From: Phascolarctos cinereus
Lineage: Eukaryota; Chordata; Mammalia; Diprotodontia; Phascolarctidae
Direction: 5' to 3'
DNA: 64,000 nt
Assembly (NCBI RefSeq): GCF_002099425.1
Contig: NW_018344273.1
Coordinates: 1,519,001-1,583,000, forward strand
Below, one piece after another: positions 1 through 11,224 of the stretch. Position 1 is the stretch's first letter; each line of letters starts with the position of its first letter. Both the position numbers and the translations under genes were made by a program. The notes under the pieces are model-generated. The model was not told where the DNA came from. It did no database searches and worked only from the letters and a program-made list of their open reading frames with translations.

Positions 1-450
1 ACATCTCTTGTAAGAGTTTCACATACAAGGTATATAGACAACTAACAGAAGTATACTGCATGAGGAAAAGTATTCCCCAGTAAATAAGTGGTCAAAAGAT
101 ATAATAGTTGTCCAAAAAACAATTACAAATTATTAGCAATATGACAGAATGCTTCAAATGACTGCAATAGAAATGAAAATTGAAATAGCTCTGAAATTTT
201 ACCACTTATGAACCAAATTAGCAAAGATAGCAATGAGAATTGCCAATGTTTGAAAGAGAGGCATATCCAAAAATTGTTGGTAGAACTATAAATTAGTCCA
301 AAGATCTTGGAAAACAACTCAGAATTACATAAATAAAGTGAATAAAAATCTCTTTGGCCTAGAAATCCAATCCCAAGGAGGCCATTGACAAAAAATAAAG
401 GCTTCATATTCACAAAAATATTTACAGCAATGTTTTTGTGTGTGTGATAG
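1..450 (+). mobile_element. Old L1 LINE fragment, ORF2 3' part
   Basis: A badly decayed stretch that follows the order of the L1 ORF2 C-terminal region in the younger copy at 57100-57500: a 'gtggaactgtgaattagtcca'-like segment, a 'tttggaatta'-like segment, then the 'ttcacagcaa/gtagcaaagaa' portion. No reading frame survives. It probably continues after the SINE, at 720-1090. Assigned by resemblance only. Confidence 0.5.
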
Positions 451-454
451 CAAA

Positions 455-695
455 GACCTGAGGCAGTTGGGTGACTGAGTAATGAGTACTACTAGGTGTC
501 TGCTGTAGTAGATAGAGAGCTGGAGTTAGAGTCAGGAAGACCTGAGTTTAATTCCTGCTTCAGATACTTACTAGCTGGAAGACCCTGAACAAGTCACTTA
601 CCCCATCTCAGCCTCAGTTTTCTCATAAGCAAATGAGGGCAATAATACATAACAGGGTTATTGTGAGGTTTAAAGAGTAATAAATGTGATTGATA
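455..695 (+). mobile_element. CORE-type SINE (MIR/WSINE-like)
   Basis: Shows the standard SINE order: a decayed tRNA-like head (gtagatagagagctggagtt), 'agtcaggaagacctgagttt', the CORE 'acttactagctg...aagtcactta', 'cctcagttttctcat', then 'agggttattgtgaggttta'. It sits inside the old L1 sequence. Confidence 0.7.
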
Positions 696-727
696 ATATA
701 TATATATATATATATATAATACATATA
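690..727. repeat. (AT)n microsatellite
   Basis: About 20 bp of pure TA dinucleotides plus an imperfect edge, directly after the SINE 3' end. This is the usual place for a SINE tail to expand into a microsatellite. Confidence 0.85.
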
Positions 728-1090
728 TAGAGACTACAATAGTGTAAATGAAAAGATGAATAATCAGAATGCATTCACAACTGAATGTTGCAAAACTATA
801 AAGATCAAGCTTGACCCTAAAGTAGAGTTTTTAGAAGCATTCCCTCCTCTCCCCCATCCTTTTGAAAAGATGGGTGTCCACAGGTGTGGGTATCATACAC
901 AAAAATCAAATTTTTCCTGTGTTAGTTTTGCTAATTGTTTTTTCCTTCCTCTCTTTTAAAAAAAATGTTTGTTATGATGGTTTACTCTGAAATAATGGGA
1001 GAGAGGCAGAAACAGGTAAATCTGGTCAATGTAAAAATAAAAGATATCAGTAAAAATCTATTATGAAGAATGTTTCTTCTCCAGACAATA
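720..1090 (+). mobile_element. Old L1 3' end
   Basis: Resembles the L1 tail seen again at 32280-32600: '...cttgaccctaaagta/gaaaag', '...ggtgtccacaggtgtgg', a T-rich block, '...ggtttactctgaaataatggga', ending '...agtaaaaatctattatgaa'. Non-coding and diverged. Likely the same element as 1-450. Confidence 0.5.
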
Positions 1091-1114
1091 TGTACATATT
1101 GATATTGTGAAAAC

Positions 1115-1360
1115 ATAGAGGCAGCTTAGCATAATGGACACAGTTCTAGGCTTGGAGTTAGGAAGACCCAAGTTTTTAATTCTGCCTCTGCTACTTAAAG
1201 AGTTAATGAAATCCCTTAACATCTATGTTTCTTCACCAGTAAAATTAGAGATAACAACGACAATAGTCATGATAATAATTGTAGTACCCACCTCGTAGGA
1301 CTATCGTGAAAATTTAACGAGATATAATATATAAAGTATAATATAAACCCCAGCTATTAT
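1115..1360 (+). mobile_element. MIR-like SINE
   Basis: Contains 'ggcttggagttaggaagaccc', a degraded CORE, 'tttcttcaccagtaaaat' and 'aggactatcgtgaaaattta'. It is the left end of duplicon A, and its paralogue is split between 15775 and 16200. Confidence 0.65.
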
Positions 1361-1769
1361 TCATGTTATCTCTTTCAAGAAGCCCTTTTTGAGCATGTTG
1401 CATTTACCCCAATTAACTGCCATTGCTTTTAATTCAATGATTCTACCTTTTAAGGATTCCACAGTTTGCCAGGCATGGACAGAAAGGGTCTCCTTTCTTA
1501 TAGACAGAAGTCACATTGGCCATTTGCCTGAACTCTACAGTATGGATATTTATAATAAGAAATAAAATATTTGGAGGCATTTCTATCATTTTACCCTTTA
1601 TGTTCCTTCAGAACTTTTGAATGGTCTTTGTAATTGAGCGTATAGGATTTAATCGCATTGATTTATTAATATTTTGGCTGCCAGTGCTAAAACATCATCA
1701 TCAAATTCAATACTGCCATCATCATAGTTGCTGATATTTACATAATGCTTAACAGTCATCTGTTCAAAA

Positions 1770-2490
1770 ATTTTCAGTAGCTCCCCATTTCTTGTAGGAT
1801 GAATTATAAATTCCTTTCCCTTATGTAAGGCCTTCTATACTCCGGCGTCATTTACCTTTCTAAGTTTATTTCATACACCTCCCTTCATGAACTTGACGTG
1901 CTGGCCAAACCGGAATACAAACTATTATCTGAATTCCATGTTCTCTTCTACCTTCAGGCATCTGCAAAAGCTGCTCCATACATGTGGGCTGTACCTTCCC
2001 TTCATCTCTGCCTCTCAGAGTCCTTATAAACCTTTTCCAGCTCCATGGCCTTTCCTTGAGTGTAGGATTTAAACTTCATTTTCACTGATTCCAAATAGTC
2101 TAAATATGCTTTGGTAGTAAATACCATCTTAGAATGGATGCTTCCTTGTTCCTTATATGCTTTGGGGTCTAGTCAGAGAGCTAGGAGGTATTTTCTGAAA
2201 AAGCCCCATAGGCTTCTGCCTTTATGACTATGTCCACACTGCTCCCTCATTTGAAATAACTTCCCCAATCCAACTGCCTTCAAAGATTAATTCAAGTGTC
2301 ACCTCCTTTGTGAAGCTACCTATGATCTACTCCATTGTTTGTGTTCACTCTCTCCTCAGCATTTCTTGTATCCCTCCCAGAAGTTCTTCTTGACATTAAG
2401 GGCCTTTTTTTCTATGTCTTTACTAATCAAGGCACAGTTCTTATAGATTCCCTATGCCAGCAGATGTATAATAAGTATTTATTGAAATGA
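1770..2490 (+). mobile_element. L2 LINE 3' portion
   Basis: Reads as a decayed L2 3' segment: 'cagtagctccccatt', 'aaggccttct', 'tccatgttctcttctacctt', a 'ctgcctctcagagtcc' block, 'attcaagtgtcacctcctttgtgaagcta', and a tail 'gtataataagtatttattgaaatgaatgg'. Part of duplicon A. Confidence 0.6.
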
Positions 2491-2514
2491 ATGGAATTGA
2501 TATTTTTTTAAAAA

Positions 2515-2680
2515 ATTAACCATCACAATAGCTCAATGAGGTAGATAATTAAATATTAGCTTCATCCTACATATGAAGAAACTGAGAATCCAGAAGGTAA
2601 AGGAACTTGCCCCTGGAAAATGACAAAGCAAGGACTCAAAGCCAGATTTTATCCATTATAATGTTATGATCTTTCTACAA
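2515..2680 (-). mobile_element. MIR-like SINE fragment
   Basis: Antisense MIR order: 'aatagctcaatgaggtaga', 'catatgaagaaactgaga', 'aaaggaacttgcccc', 'caaggactcaaagccaga'. It is matched in duplicon B at 18380-18540. Confidence 0.6.
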
Positions 2681-3770
2681 CTGTTCCTTTGACTTAATTG
2701 CCTGACAATTTCCCTTCCTCAACTTCACTTACCACTTTGAGCAGGAATGTTGCTCATCCAGGTTGCAGGAAAGAAAGAAGCTGCCTGGAAAGGATGGAGA
2801 TTACAGAATATATTTTTCTCTTAGGCTATCACTGAAAATACAATTCGAGAATGTGGCATTAATGAAGAAGGAACATCAGAATCCACCAGCAACCTGACCC
2901 ATTCTGTGGACCTTCTAATTAGCTAGGGTTGAGAAAGAAGTCACATGAAGTCCCTCATAGCCCTCCACCACCCTGTGGAGAAGACAAAGTTTTAAGGTTT
3001 GAGACTGGGAAGTAGATTCATTTCCTCTGGTGCAGGACTCTAGAGTCTCTCTCCCTGAAGTCTCATTGCCTGTCCCTGAGGAGTCTGCATCAAGATGCAA
3101 ACAGTGGGGCACTGAGGGACTTTGTTAGAGGTGAACCTCATTTACCCAATTCTCAGAGTTAGTGGTCTGGGATTTTGGGATTAGTTCTGATCCCAGGCTG
3201 GAACTGTGGGGTGGGAATCTGAAATCTTATCAAGGCTATGATTTCATGGCTGTCTGCTCTGCTGGTCTCAAAACCTGAGGGAACAGAGAGCTTCAGCACC
3301 TGAAGATGGGCCAGGCACTAAATAAAGCCTTTTGACCTATAAAAGGTACAAAGAAGTATATCTTCAATCAATCAATTAACAAGTACTTAAGTGACTATTA
3401 CATGCCATACATAATGACCTTAAGATCAGTATTTAATTCTTTCCTCAATGTTCTTTCCTCTGGGTAGAAGTAGCATACCTTCCCTTCAACTATAGTGGTT
3501 TCATCATTCTGCCTGACCCTTCTCAGAATAAATGGCCACACAGCTTCCTGCCACAAATACATAAAAAATTAATACTTGTATTCAAAGTTAAGAACCCAGA
3601 TTCTCCTCTGTAAGTAGCCAAAGGAAATAAGCACATACTTTCCTCACTAGGAAAGACAAACAATAAAAAATAAATAAATAAATTATCATCTGGGAAAATG
3701 TTCAGCCTCACAAAGATCCTGCCAGTATGTTGGATGCTGGGTCAGAGGTCTATCAATTTGACAGGGGAAG

Positions 3771-4228
3771 TTTGAGATGGAACTTTTTAAAATAAAATAA
3801 ATGAAACAAAAGGAGAGTCAAGAACTCTTGAGTCATTGAATGCAGGAGCAGCAGTTTAGAAAGAAGAATTTAAGGAGAAAAATTGAAGACATGAGAGGGG
3901 GTGGCAGTGAAAACCCAGAGCTGTAGTAGTTAGAATCAGTCAGCTAATAGAAGGCTTTATTTGAGAGATTGGTACAAAAGAGCATTGACTTCATTGGCCA
4001 AGAGCTCCAGTGACAGCTGTTATCTATTTTGATACTCACATTTGACCTTCATCGCCATCTAGAGGCGGACAGAGATGAAGTTTCTTAAAGTGTTTGTTGC
4101 TCTCTGCTGCCACCTGTGGTTTGAGGTGGGAAAGCAAAAGGAGTTTTGCAATCGCTTTGGGATTTTGGTGAGACATAGATGTGTTGATCAGAGTTGCATT
4201 CTCATTGGATATCACAGCATTCTGGTGA
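3771..4228. other. Unassigned intergenic sequence
   Basis: I see no gene, no clear repeat and no long open frame here. The short paired motifs near 4053 and 4110 are discussed under rejected items. Confidence 0.5.
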
Positions 4229-4490
4229 GTCGATAACTGAGAGGCAGCAAGGCAGTGCGGTGAACAGGGCCCTGGTCCTAGAATCAGGAAGACATGAGCT
4301 TGGATCCATCCTCAGACACTTACTGTGTAAGTTTCTCAACTTCTGCCTTATTTTCCTCACACATAAAATGGGGACCATAATATCAGCTATCTTATGGGAT
4401 TGTTGGGAGTCTTAAATGAGATAATATTTATAAAACTCTTTACATACAGTTCATGGCACATAGTAGGCACTTAATAAGTTCTTGTTCACT
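4229..4490 (+). mobile_element. MIR-like SINE
   Basis: Well-ordered full-length SINE: head 'gaggcagcaaggcagtgcggtgaacaggg', 'tagaatcaggaagacatgagc', 'cagacacttactgtgtaa', 'aaaatggggaccataata', 'gggattgttgggagt', then '...ttcatggcacatagtaggcacttaataag'. Confidence 0.8.
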
Positions 4491-5767
4491 TGTTCCCTTG
4501 GCGGGTCAGGCTGTATGGCCCAGGGATAGCCAGTCTGAGGAGCTTTGCTATTGGCTAGGTGAAAGAAAAACTACTACTAACATTAAGAGCTAATGCTTTC
4601 TAAAGGGTTTTTAAGGATAATTGATAATTGATAGAATGTGTAATAGTAATGTTTGAAGAGAGAAACATTCTCGAGTAGAAAGAAACAAAAATTTAACAGT
4701 GAGCAGAGAAGTAGTTTTGTATGGTACAGATGTTCCTGAAAGAATCAATACCATTTAAGCCTGCAGTCCAGAGTTGTGATTTACCCTAAGCACATCAGTC
4801 TTCCTCCCTCACATATTATGTGCCATTTCTTTATTAGTGTGTGCCCATTCTTCATCATAGCTATTGAGCGCATTGGTAAGAGTGGAATCCAGGTTTATAT
4901 GGGAATTCTGATGTATTTTATTATTTATAAATTTGCTTTAATTTATTAGTATCTATAATATTATTTCAATTGCCTTATTGTTAAATAAATGCTTATGTAT
5001 TAGATACAGAAGTGGCATTATGTGACTAATTCTGTAGACATTAAAGTCATCAGGGCTCAAGAGCAAGAGTAATGAGAGGATGATGTCCATTTCTTCTTAA
5101 CAAGGTTATCACTGGGACCCTGAGGAAGTGTGAATGTCACTGTGAAGTGGTGGCCTATCTCTGAGAACTTAGATCTGCCAGCATGAGAGCAGGTTGGAGC
5201 AATCAAGGCAAAGAATAAAAACAGGGTACTGTTGAGATGCCTGGGGGACAGCTATGAATCCACACAGTGTGGGTTGTGGCCGGACCCCACCTATAACACA
5301 TGCATAAGGTGTTACCTTTAGGGGTGCTTGACAATGCCCCTAGAAACATTTTCTCTGCTACCTGATACATGAAAACATGGTTTCTAGATTGTAGCCTGCT
5401 AGGATGAAGTCATCCAGGTGACTAGAGTTCTTTTTAGTGAGAGCTCAAGAAGCATAGCACTTCCCAACCCATCATAATAGTGGAAAGAACTTTCACTCTC
5501 TATCTGGAAATTAGACTCAATTAGACAGGCTTGTATTAGGTTCCCTGGCTACATTTCCCTTTACTGTTTGCTTCCTGTTTTAGCATCAAACTTATAATCC
5601 TTAAAAGGCGTGGAGCAATAGCAAAGGTGGAAGCTGACATCTTTCCCTTCTCAGACAATAGAACAAGGGCTGGGGGAAAGTCCCTGAACAATAGCAGAAG
5701 TGGGCTACTCCAAGGGAAGTGCTGGCATTGGAGAGAGGCTACCAGAAGAAGGTGAGAGAAGGAAATA
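4491..5767. other. Unassigned intergenic sequence
   Basis: Contains only short non-conserved open frames and no repeat I could name. The AT-rich stretch at 4900-5040 has no recognisable structure. Confidence 0.45.
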
Positions 5768-6028
5768 ATCATTTATAAGTGCCTACTATATGCCAAACTG
5801 GAGCTACATCCTTTACAATATTATCACATTTGATCCTCACAACAACACCATGAAGTAGATGTTGATATTATCATGCTCGTTTTACAGATGAGGCAACTGA
5901 GGGAGACAGAGAGTTAAATGACTTACCCAGGGTCACACAGCTACAAAATCCTAAGGCCAGTTTTGAACTCAGGTCTTGATGACTCCAGGTCCATTGTTCT
6001 ATCCACTGTTCCAGTTAGCTGCCTCTAT
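5768..6028 (-). mobile_element. MIR-like SINE
   Basis: Antisense copy with all blocks in order: 'aagtgcctactatatgcca', 'tttgatcctcacaacaacac', 'ttttacagatgaggcaactgag', 'aatgacttacccagggtcac', 'tccattgttctatccactgt', 'agctgcctct'. Confidence 0.85.
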
Positions 6029-7009
6029 AGCTGAGGAATGATGAGAAGAAAAATGTATTCATTATGTTTCCCACCATGTTCCTCACTCTATGGACAGGTT
6101 GTTATATTCTGCCATTAGGAAGCAAGCAAGGCAGAGGCTGTTTTGCTTTTATCTAAGAATTTATAGAACCTAGGACACTACCTTACCCATAGTAGATGTT
6201 TAATAACTGTTCGATGATTTCAAGTGAATTAAATTTATACTTGTATATGCAAAGCAACTGTTTGATTAAATAGCACCAGTGGAGATGAAATGTAACATGG
6301 GTAATAATGAGCCTTACAAAAACTATTTTCTACTCCCCCCCAAAAAAAAAGTTTGATTAGCCCCATAGTTGACCATACTAGTAGTAATAACTGAAGATAC
6401 CAAAACCTGTCAATAACACACAAGTATTCTATGCTCATCCCTGTTTTGGTATAGGAATAAGTGCCTCTGTGATATCTAATTCATGTTGTACATTGTGTAC
6501 CTCTTTTACTAACTTCTTTTGGGTAAATAAAATCCAAGAATAGAATCTGAAGTAGAAATGTCCCTGGGCAACCCAAGTTGGGGTTTTAATGAGACAGTAA
6601 TTTAGGAAAATGAGGAACCGATTTCTCCTACTAAGAAGTCAGGCTTCCCCAGAGCTAAAGTCAGGCAAACCTCAATGGCTTGATAAAGACAGCAAGTGAC
6701 ATAGGTCACCATCTCTATGGTCCCAGCTTAGTCATGGCTCTAAGCTTTACATTACATTACTGCTGACTAATTGATCATGGACTGTCCCTGATTCCACAGA
6801 CTAAAAATGATGAGGGGCATACATTACATTTCAAATCATATTTAATAGGCTTCCTTGTGATAACTGATAAAAATTAGTTTATCCAATTTTTTTGGGAAAA
6901 AAGATGCCTACCACGAAGACATGAATTCCCACCTTCTTCCTTTCCCAGTTCTTAGAGACGCTAGTGACTTCCCCTCTGAGCTTGCCTTCCAAAAACTCTT
7001 TAGATATCC
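6029..7009. other. Unassigned intergenic sequence
   Basis: No gene, RNA gene or clear repeat seen. The short open frames here show no family resemblance. Confidence 0.4.
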
Positions 7010-7165
7010 TGTATATATGCCTGTTAATTTGTTTTCTCCCCACATTAGCATGTGAGATCCTTTGCATGTAGCCACTGGTTTTGTCTTTCTTTGCATCCCC
7101 AGACCTTAGCACAGTTTGACACATAATAAGCTCTTAATAAATGCTTATTAACTGACAGACTGGAG
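7010..7165 (+). mobile_element. L2-type LINE 3' end
   Basis: Typical L2 tail: 'ttgtctttctttgcatcccc', 'gaccttagcacagtttgaca', 'cataataagctcttaataa', then 'atgcttattaactgacagactgg'. Confidence 0.65.
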
Positions 7166-8287
7166 ACTGAATAAAGACTGGTTTAAACTAAAGAGTTCTC
7201 TTTTCTCCTGTGTACACCCCCAGAGCATTCAGGAGATGTGATAATTTAAAGAAAAGAAGGATCCCAAGAGGGCAATGTATTTTTTCCCTTCAGGGACTCA
7301 TAGGGGACACTTAAATTTTTTTTCAGAAAGTGTGGGAGTGAGGATTACCTGAAGTCCAAGAAACAGACAACAGACACTGCCTGACATCATAGAAGCTTTT
7401 CTATGCTGCTTGTTGAATATGTGACAAAATGCAATAGAACCCCAATCTGAGGGCTCCTCATAGTTACCAATGCTCACTTTTGCTGTTGCCAATCATATGT
7501 AAAGGGAGATCGGAGGGAAGGGGAGAATCTCATTTTTAAGCTATAGCTTCAAGGGCATAATCTTGTCTCTAATGTAACTATAGCAATCTTCCTTCAAAGG
7601 GCATCATACAATGATATCACACTCAGGAAGCTGCTCTAAGCACAAGAAACTACTTTATTAGATAGTATGAGGATGTTCCAATTACAAACTATATATAAGT
7701 TTTCAAATCATATGTAATCAATGTCGTTTCAGAGTACAGCTTTGTCCTTAGGAGATAAGTGTGCCTTAGAAACTCACTTAGTTCTGAATTATTTTAGTCT
7801 GCTTCCCATACAAATAAGCCTTTCCCTTCACTACTCATCTGACCTCTTCCTTAAAATTTAGTTCTAGTGGTTTGGTTTGGTTTGGTTTGGTTTTGAGTCA
7901 ATCTGTCCCATTATTCCCTATGTCGTTTCTTTTACCATTGTTCACATATCTCCCCTGTTTCCAAGTCATACCCAGAATGTATCCTCTTTCACCTCCAGAT
8001 CTCCCTAGGATTCAAGCATTGCAATATTCTGGGGGAAATTATTGCCCTTTAATAGGTAATAGACATATCAATATATCCAGTATCTACATACTCATCTAGG
8101 GTGCATTGTGTTCTGCTCTGGAAAGTAACACCAACTGAGTACTATCCCTATTCTCATCTCCAGCAACCCTCCGCTCACTGGTTAGCTCAAACTACTTAAC
8201 AACCTGTGGGGTAGAGCAGCAAATGAAATATTTCTGAGTGTCAGATGTTGGGAGAATGAGATTCCTTACATAGTCTTTTCTGGCCCA
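7166..8287. other. Downstream flank of OR 1, no feature assigned
   Basis: Lies 3' of the minus-strand OR gene. It includes a short (GGTTT)n run at about 7869-7893. No second exon or repeat is recognisable. Part of it may be OR 3' UTR, but I cannot fix a polyadenylation site. Confidence 0.4.
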
Positions 8288-9228
8288 CTAAGAGGAGAGG
8301 GGTTTCTTGCCCAGAGCTCGGCGCAGGGCATCTTTGACTTCCTTGTTCCTTAAAGTATACACAACAGGGTTCAGCAATGGAGTAAGGACTGTGTAAGCTG
8401 CTGAAATAAGCCTGTCTTGCTCAAGAGAGCTGTGGGACTTGGGTTTGAGGTAGATGATGGAAGCACAGCCATAGTGGATGATGACCACGGTAAGGTGAGA
8501 GCCACATGTGGCAAAGGCCTTCCACCTCCCCTCAGATGAAGTGATCTTAAGGATAGTAGAGATGTTGAGGACATAAGAAATGAAGATCAAGCCCATAGGC
8601 AACACAAGGACACACACACTAACAATAAAATTAATTATCTCATTGATAGTGGTATCAACACAGGCGAGTTTCAGGAGGGGCCGGACATCACAGAAAAAGT
8701 GGGAGATAACAGTGGCATCACAGAAAGGGAGGCCAAACACAGAAGTTACCTGAACAATGGCCATTCCAAGGCCAATTCCCCATGACCACATGCCAACTGA
8801 ATACATGCGTGTTTTCCCATGATGACTGTATACCTCAAAGGCTTACAGATAGCTACGTAGCGATCATAACCCATGACTGTGAGCAAGAAGCAGTTGTTGA
8901 TGCCAAAGGTGAGATAGAAAAAGAGTTGTGTAGCACATTCTGGGATGGCAATGGGTTGGTGTGGTCTGAGGAGGCCTAACAATGTACGGGGAATTATGGC
9001 CAAGGTATAACATGTCTCAGAGATTGACAACACACTCAGGAAGAAATACATAGGTATGTGAAGGTGATGGTTAAGGCGAATAATGGTTACGATTATGCCG
9101 TTACCAGCCAGAGTCAGCAAATATAGGCCCAGAAAGACCACAAAAAGAATGAGCCGGTGCTGCCACTTGAAGCTGGAAAACCCCTCAAAGGTGAATTCAC
9201 TTATAGCTGTGAAATTTGGTCTTGACAT
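8288..9228 (-). pseudogene. Olfactory receptor, OR10J-like, one frameshift
   Basis: A class II odorant receptor: a seven-transmembrane G-protein-coupled receptor that would sit in olfactory cilia and signal through Golf. The first frame runs from ATG 9228 to about 8786 (MSRPNFT start with an NFT glycosylation site; LAGN in TM1; PMYFFLSVLS in TM2; MGYDRYVAICKPLRY after TM3). The second frame runs from 8785 to the stop at 8288 (SYVLNIST in TM5; KAFATCGSHLTVV in TM6; PLLNPVVYTLRNKEV in TM7). Together they give about 313 residues, the normal OR length. The wording closely resembles what I know of human OR10J1. The frames join only if one base is missing near 8785/8786, within the ACG-SWGIG segment between TM3 and TM4. 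So this is either a young pseudogene, a segregating allele or a base error. All other hallmark residues are kept. The usable start is the ATG at 9228; the open frame upstream of it has no ATG. Confidence 0.88.
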
Positions 9229-9278
9229 TGAGGAAAATCCTGAAAAACTGAAAGAGACGAGGAGAGGAAAAGTTAGCA
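9228..9278 (-). promoter_or_regulatory. Splice acceptor before the OR 1 coding exon
   Basis: On the minus strand the sequence before the ATG reads branch-point-like 'ttgctaac' (about 9273-9280), a pyrimidine tract 'cctctcctcgtctctttcag', then 'tttttcagg...' and ATG. The AG ends at 9248, so a coding exon would start about 20 nt before the ATG. This fits the usual OR structure of an intronless coding region behind a noncoding 5' exon. The same arrangement is seen at OR 2 (46445-46467). Confidence 0.55.
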
Positions 9279-9279
9279 A

Positions 9280-9682
9280 GGGTGAAGATATGTGTAGTGA
9301 AAATATGTTCTCTATATGATCCTTTAATGTCTCTTAAACTGAATGACTTTCTAATATCTCCTAAACTTTATCTCACCATTTAGAGCCTAACTTGTGACTT
9401 TGCTTCATAACACCGCTTTCATTCGCTGTGGAAATTTACTCACTGCCCTCCCTTTCCTTTAACCTCACTGGATTTTGTCCTCTGATAGGCTACCATTCTT
9501 GGTCTAGAGCCAGAACTGTTAAGGTGACCCAAAATCTGGGACACTGGATGGCCCTTCATCACCCTGCATCTAGAGATAGTGGCTCAGATCCTCAGGGAAA
9601 AAATGTTCTCACTTTGAGAACAAGGAGAAACATCTACCTCATCACTTTGAGGCAAAGAGGAACACCCCACTCTCATCCAGCT
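9280..9682. other. Putative intron or upstream flank of OR 1
   Basis: Upstream of the OR 1 acceptor. No repeat or coding sequence is recognised. If the acceptor is used, this is the 3' part of the 5' intron. Confidence 0.35.
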
Positions 9683-9686
9683 GTCC

Positions 9687-10336
9687 TGTGACTAATGAAA
9701 AACCCAAGAGACAGAATTTCTGGTAATTAATAATATTTTTATTAATTAGGCTAGGTAATATCAATAAATTGATGGCCAGTGCTCTCTCTCAGTAATCAAA
9801 GACCCCTAACGGAGACACTAAATGCCTCATTTTTTTTTTGAAAGGGAATGCCCATGATAGGAGAAATCAACCCTGGTTGGTGGACATTTAATGAGGAGCT
9901 AGGCTAGGAGTCTTCAGCTCTTCCTATTGAGAACATGGTTTGATCATGAGACTCCAGCAATCTGGACAGAAGAATCTATCTCCACCCAGACCACTCCAGT
10001 TGGTTTTCTCTTTTGTGAACTGGGTCACTCTAAATTCTAATGGAGGGTTCCAAGAAGCTCTCCTTGGGGCAAGAACCTATGCAGACTGGATTCTGTTTAC
10101 ACTTCCCCCACCCTGGTTGGGTGGAGTCTGGCCCAAGATTGAAGAGCATCTCATCAATTAGTCATGTCCTTCAGAGACTGACTGACTGACCTACAGGGGC
10201 TGGGCCCTAAATGAGGAAATACCCCTGAATCCTAGTTTAATGAGCAGTTATTAATACAGTAGTAAAACAATAATTTCTCTCAAGCCAAAAGAGAGAACAT
10301 CCCAGAAAACCCTAGTCAGTAGAGCAATCACTAACA
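9687..10336 (-). mobile_element. Candidate solo LTR of an endogenous retrovirus (fossil)
   Basis: A 650-bp block that begins TGTGACTAAT and ends ATCACTAACA (a TG...CA border with partly inverted ends). It is flanked on both sides by the 4-bp repeat GTCC (9683-9686 and 10337-10340). Read on the minus strand, an AATAAA (9738-9743) lies about 50 nt before the end, as expected for the R/U5 part of an LTR. A 4-bp duplication fits a class I (gamma-like) element. No internal retroviral sequence is seen, so it would be a solo LTR. Age unknown, but the ends look well kept. Not matched to any named family. Confidence 0.4.
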
Positions 10337-10340
10337 GTCC

Positions 10341-11224
10341 CTGGGCTTCTTGATTGTTTCTCACTCTTGGCTGATGCCCCAAGATCTCCCTCCTAGTGCC
10401 TCAAGGATCACTTAAACTCCTGTATAGAATTCTCCTGGGCTCTACCCTTTCTTCCTCTCCCCTGTCCCCAGTCAGGTTTCCCTGCTGCTGCTGCTGCTGC
10501 ATTGACTGCCTCTGGAACTATTGTTGGTGCTAGAAAGTGTCAATGCACCACTAATACTGACCTGTAGTAAGTGATGGAGTCATCCCTTCTTGGCAGAATA
10601 TAAATGAACCAGAGGGATGAGCAACAGGTCAAACCAGGGCCAGAGGTCAATTAGTCAATTAGATGTTGACAAGAACTGTGACTAAATGCCGTGACCAGTA
10701 TACCTCCGTGGACAGAAAAGACAGGCAGCCTCAATGCTACCTCCCATCCTTCTTGGAGAGAGCCAGAGTCAGGCCGCTGGACCATGTGCTCCAGAGTCAA
10801 GGACTCTCATACCTTCTCTCACTGGCTCACGAATCATTGTTCAGAACAGAGATGATTCAGCCAGGTAGCAGCACCAATATCCTAATGAGCATGACACAGG
10901 ACTTGAAAACAAAATCTGTGTGCGTATATCAGGGGAGGAAGCGGGGGGTGGTCTCTCAGTCTTATTCTTCAGAAATAGGAAACTTTCCCCTTTAGACCTA
11001 TGAATGCTGACAAGGATATGACTAACACTTCTGGCTGTCCCTTTGGCAACAGGACTTCTCATCCTCACTAAAGCAGGGGTCTGAACCATGTGCCTCAGCA
11101 GCAAAGAAATACTCCCTCCCGCTGTCAGGACAAGGCCAGTGTCCCCCAGGAAATGTAAGTGACTACATCAGTACTGCTGAAACTAGCAAAAGACCATGAA
11201 ATGAAAGTCCAGGGAATTATTAAA
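10341..11224. other. Unassigned sequence with a short (GCT)n run
   Basis: Contains a (CTG)6-like run at about 10482-10500 and no recognised repeat family. Two open frames of 87 and 110 codons (10841-11104 minus; 10663-10995 plus) overlap each other and resemble nothing I know. Confidence 0.35.

Larger units (their letters stand above)
1110..3770. repeat. Duplicon A (paralogous to 15770-19590)
   Basis: A diverged low-copy duplication. Stretches that appear in the same order here and in 15770-19590 include a MIR, 'ttctaattcaatgattct...catagtttaca..ggcatgg', 'tatagacagaagt', 'atttacataatgcttaacag', 'agaatgtggcat', 'actctagagtc.ctctccct', 'tcattgcctgtc' and 'gggcact'. The homology fades near 3730-3770, after '...cctcacaaagatcctg'. 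No coding frame is conserved. The block contains MIR and L2 fragments but also non-repeat sequence, so it is a segmental duplication and not simply two copies of one family. Confidence 0.75.

Noticed and set aside
4050-4125. Two CTCF-like motifs (CCATCTAGAGGCGG and, on the other strand, CCACAGGTGGCAG) in about 70 bp
   Set aside because: Each differs from the known core by a missing base or several mismatches. Without a matrix score or binding data I do not call them.
8782-8979. Plus-strand open frames opposite OR 1 (also 9083-9319)
   Set aside because: Shadows of the receptor coding sequence without recognisable domains.
9083-9279. Longer N-terminus for OR 1 starting at 9279
   Set aside because: The codon there is TTG, and a splice acceptor lies between it and the ATG at 9228, which gives a normal OR N-terminus (MSRPNFT).
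10663-11104. Overlapping 110- and 87-codon frames as a possible small gene
   Set aside because: They lie on opposite strands, match nothing known and show no splice or promoter context.
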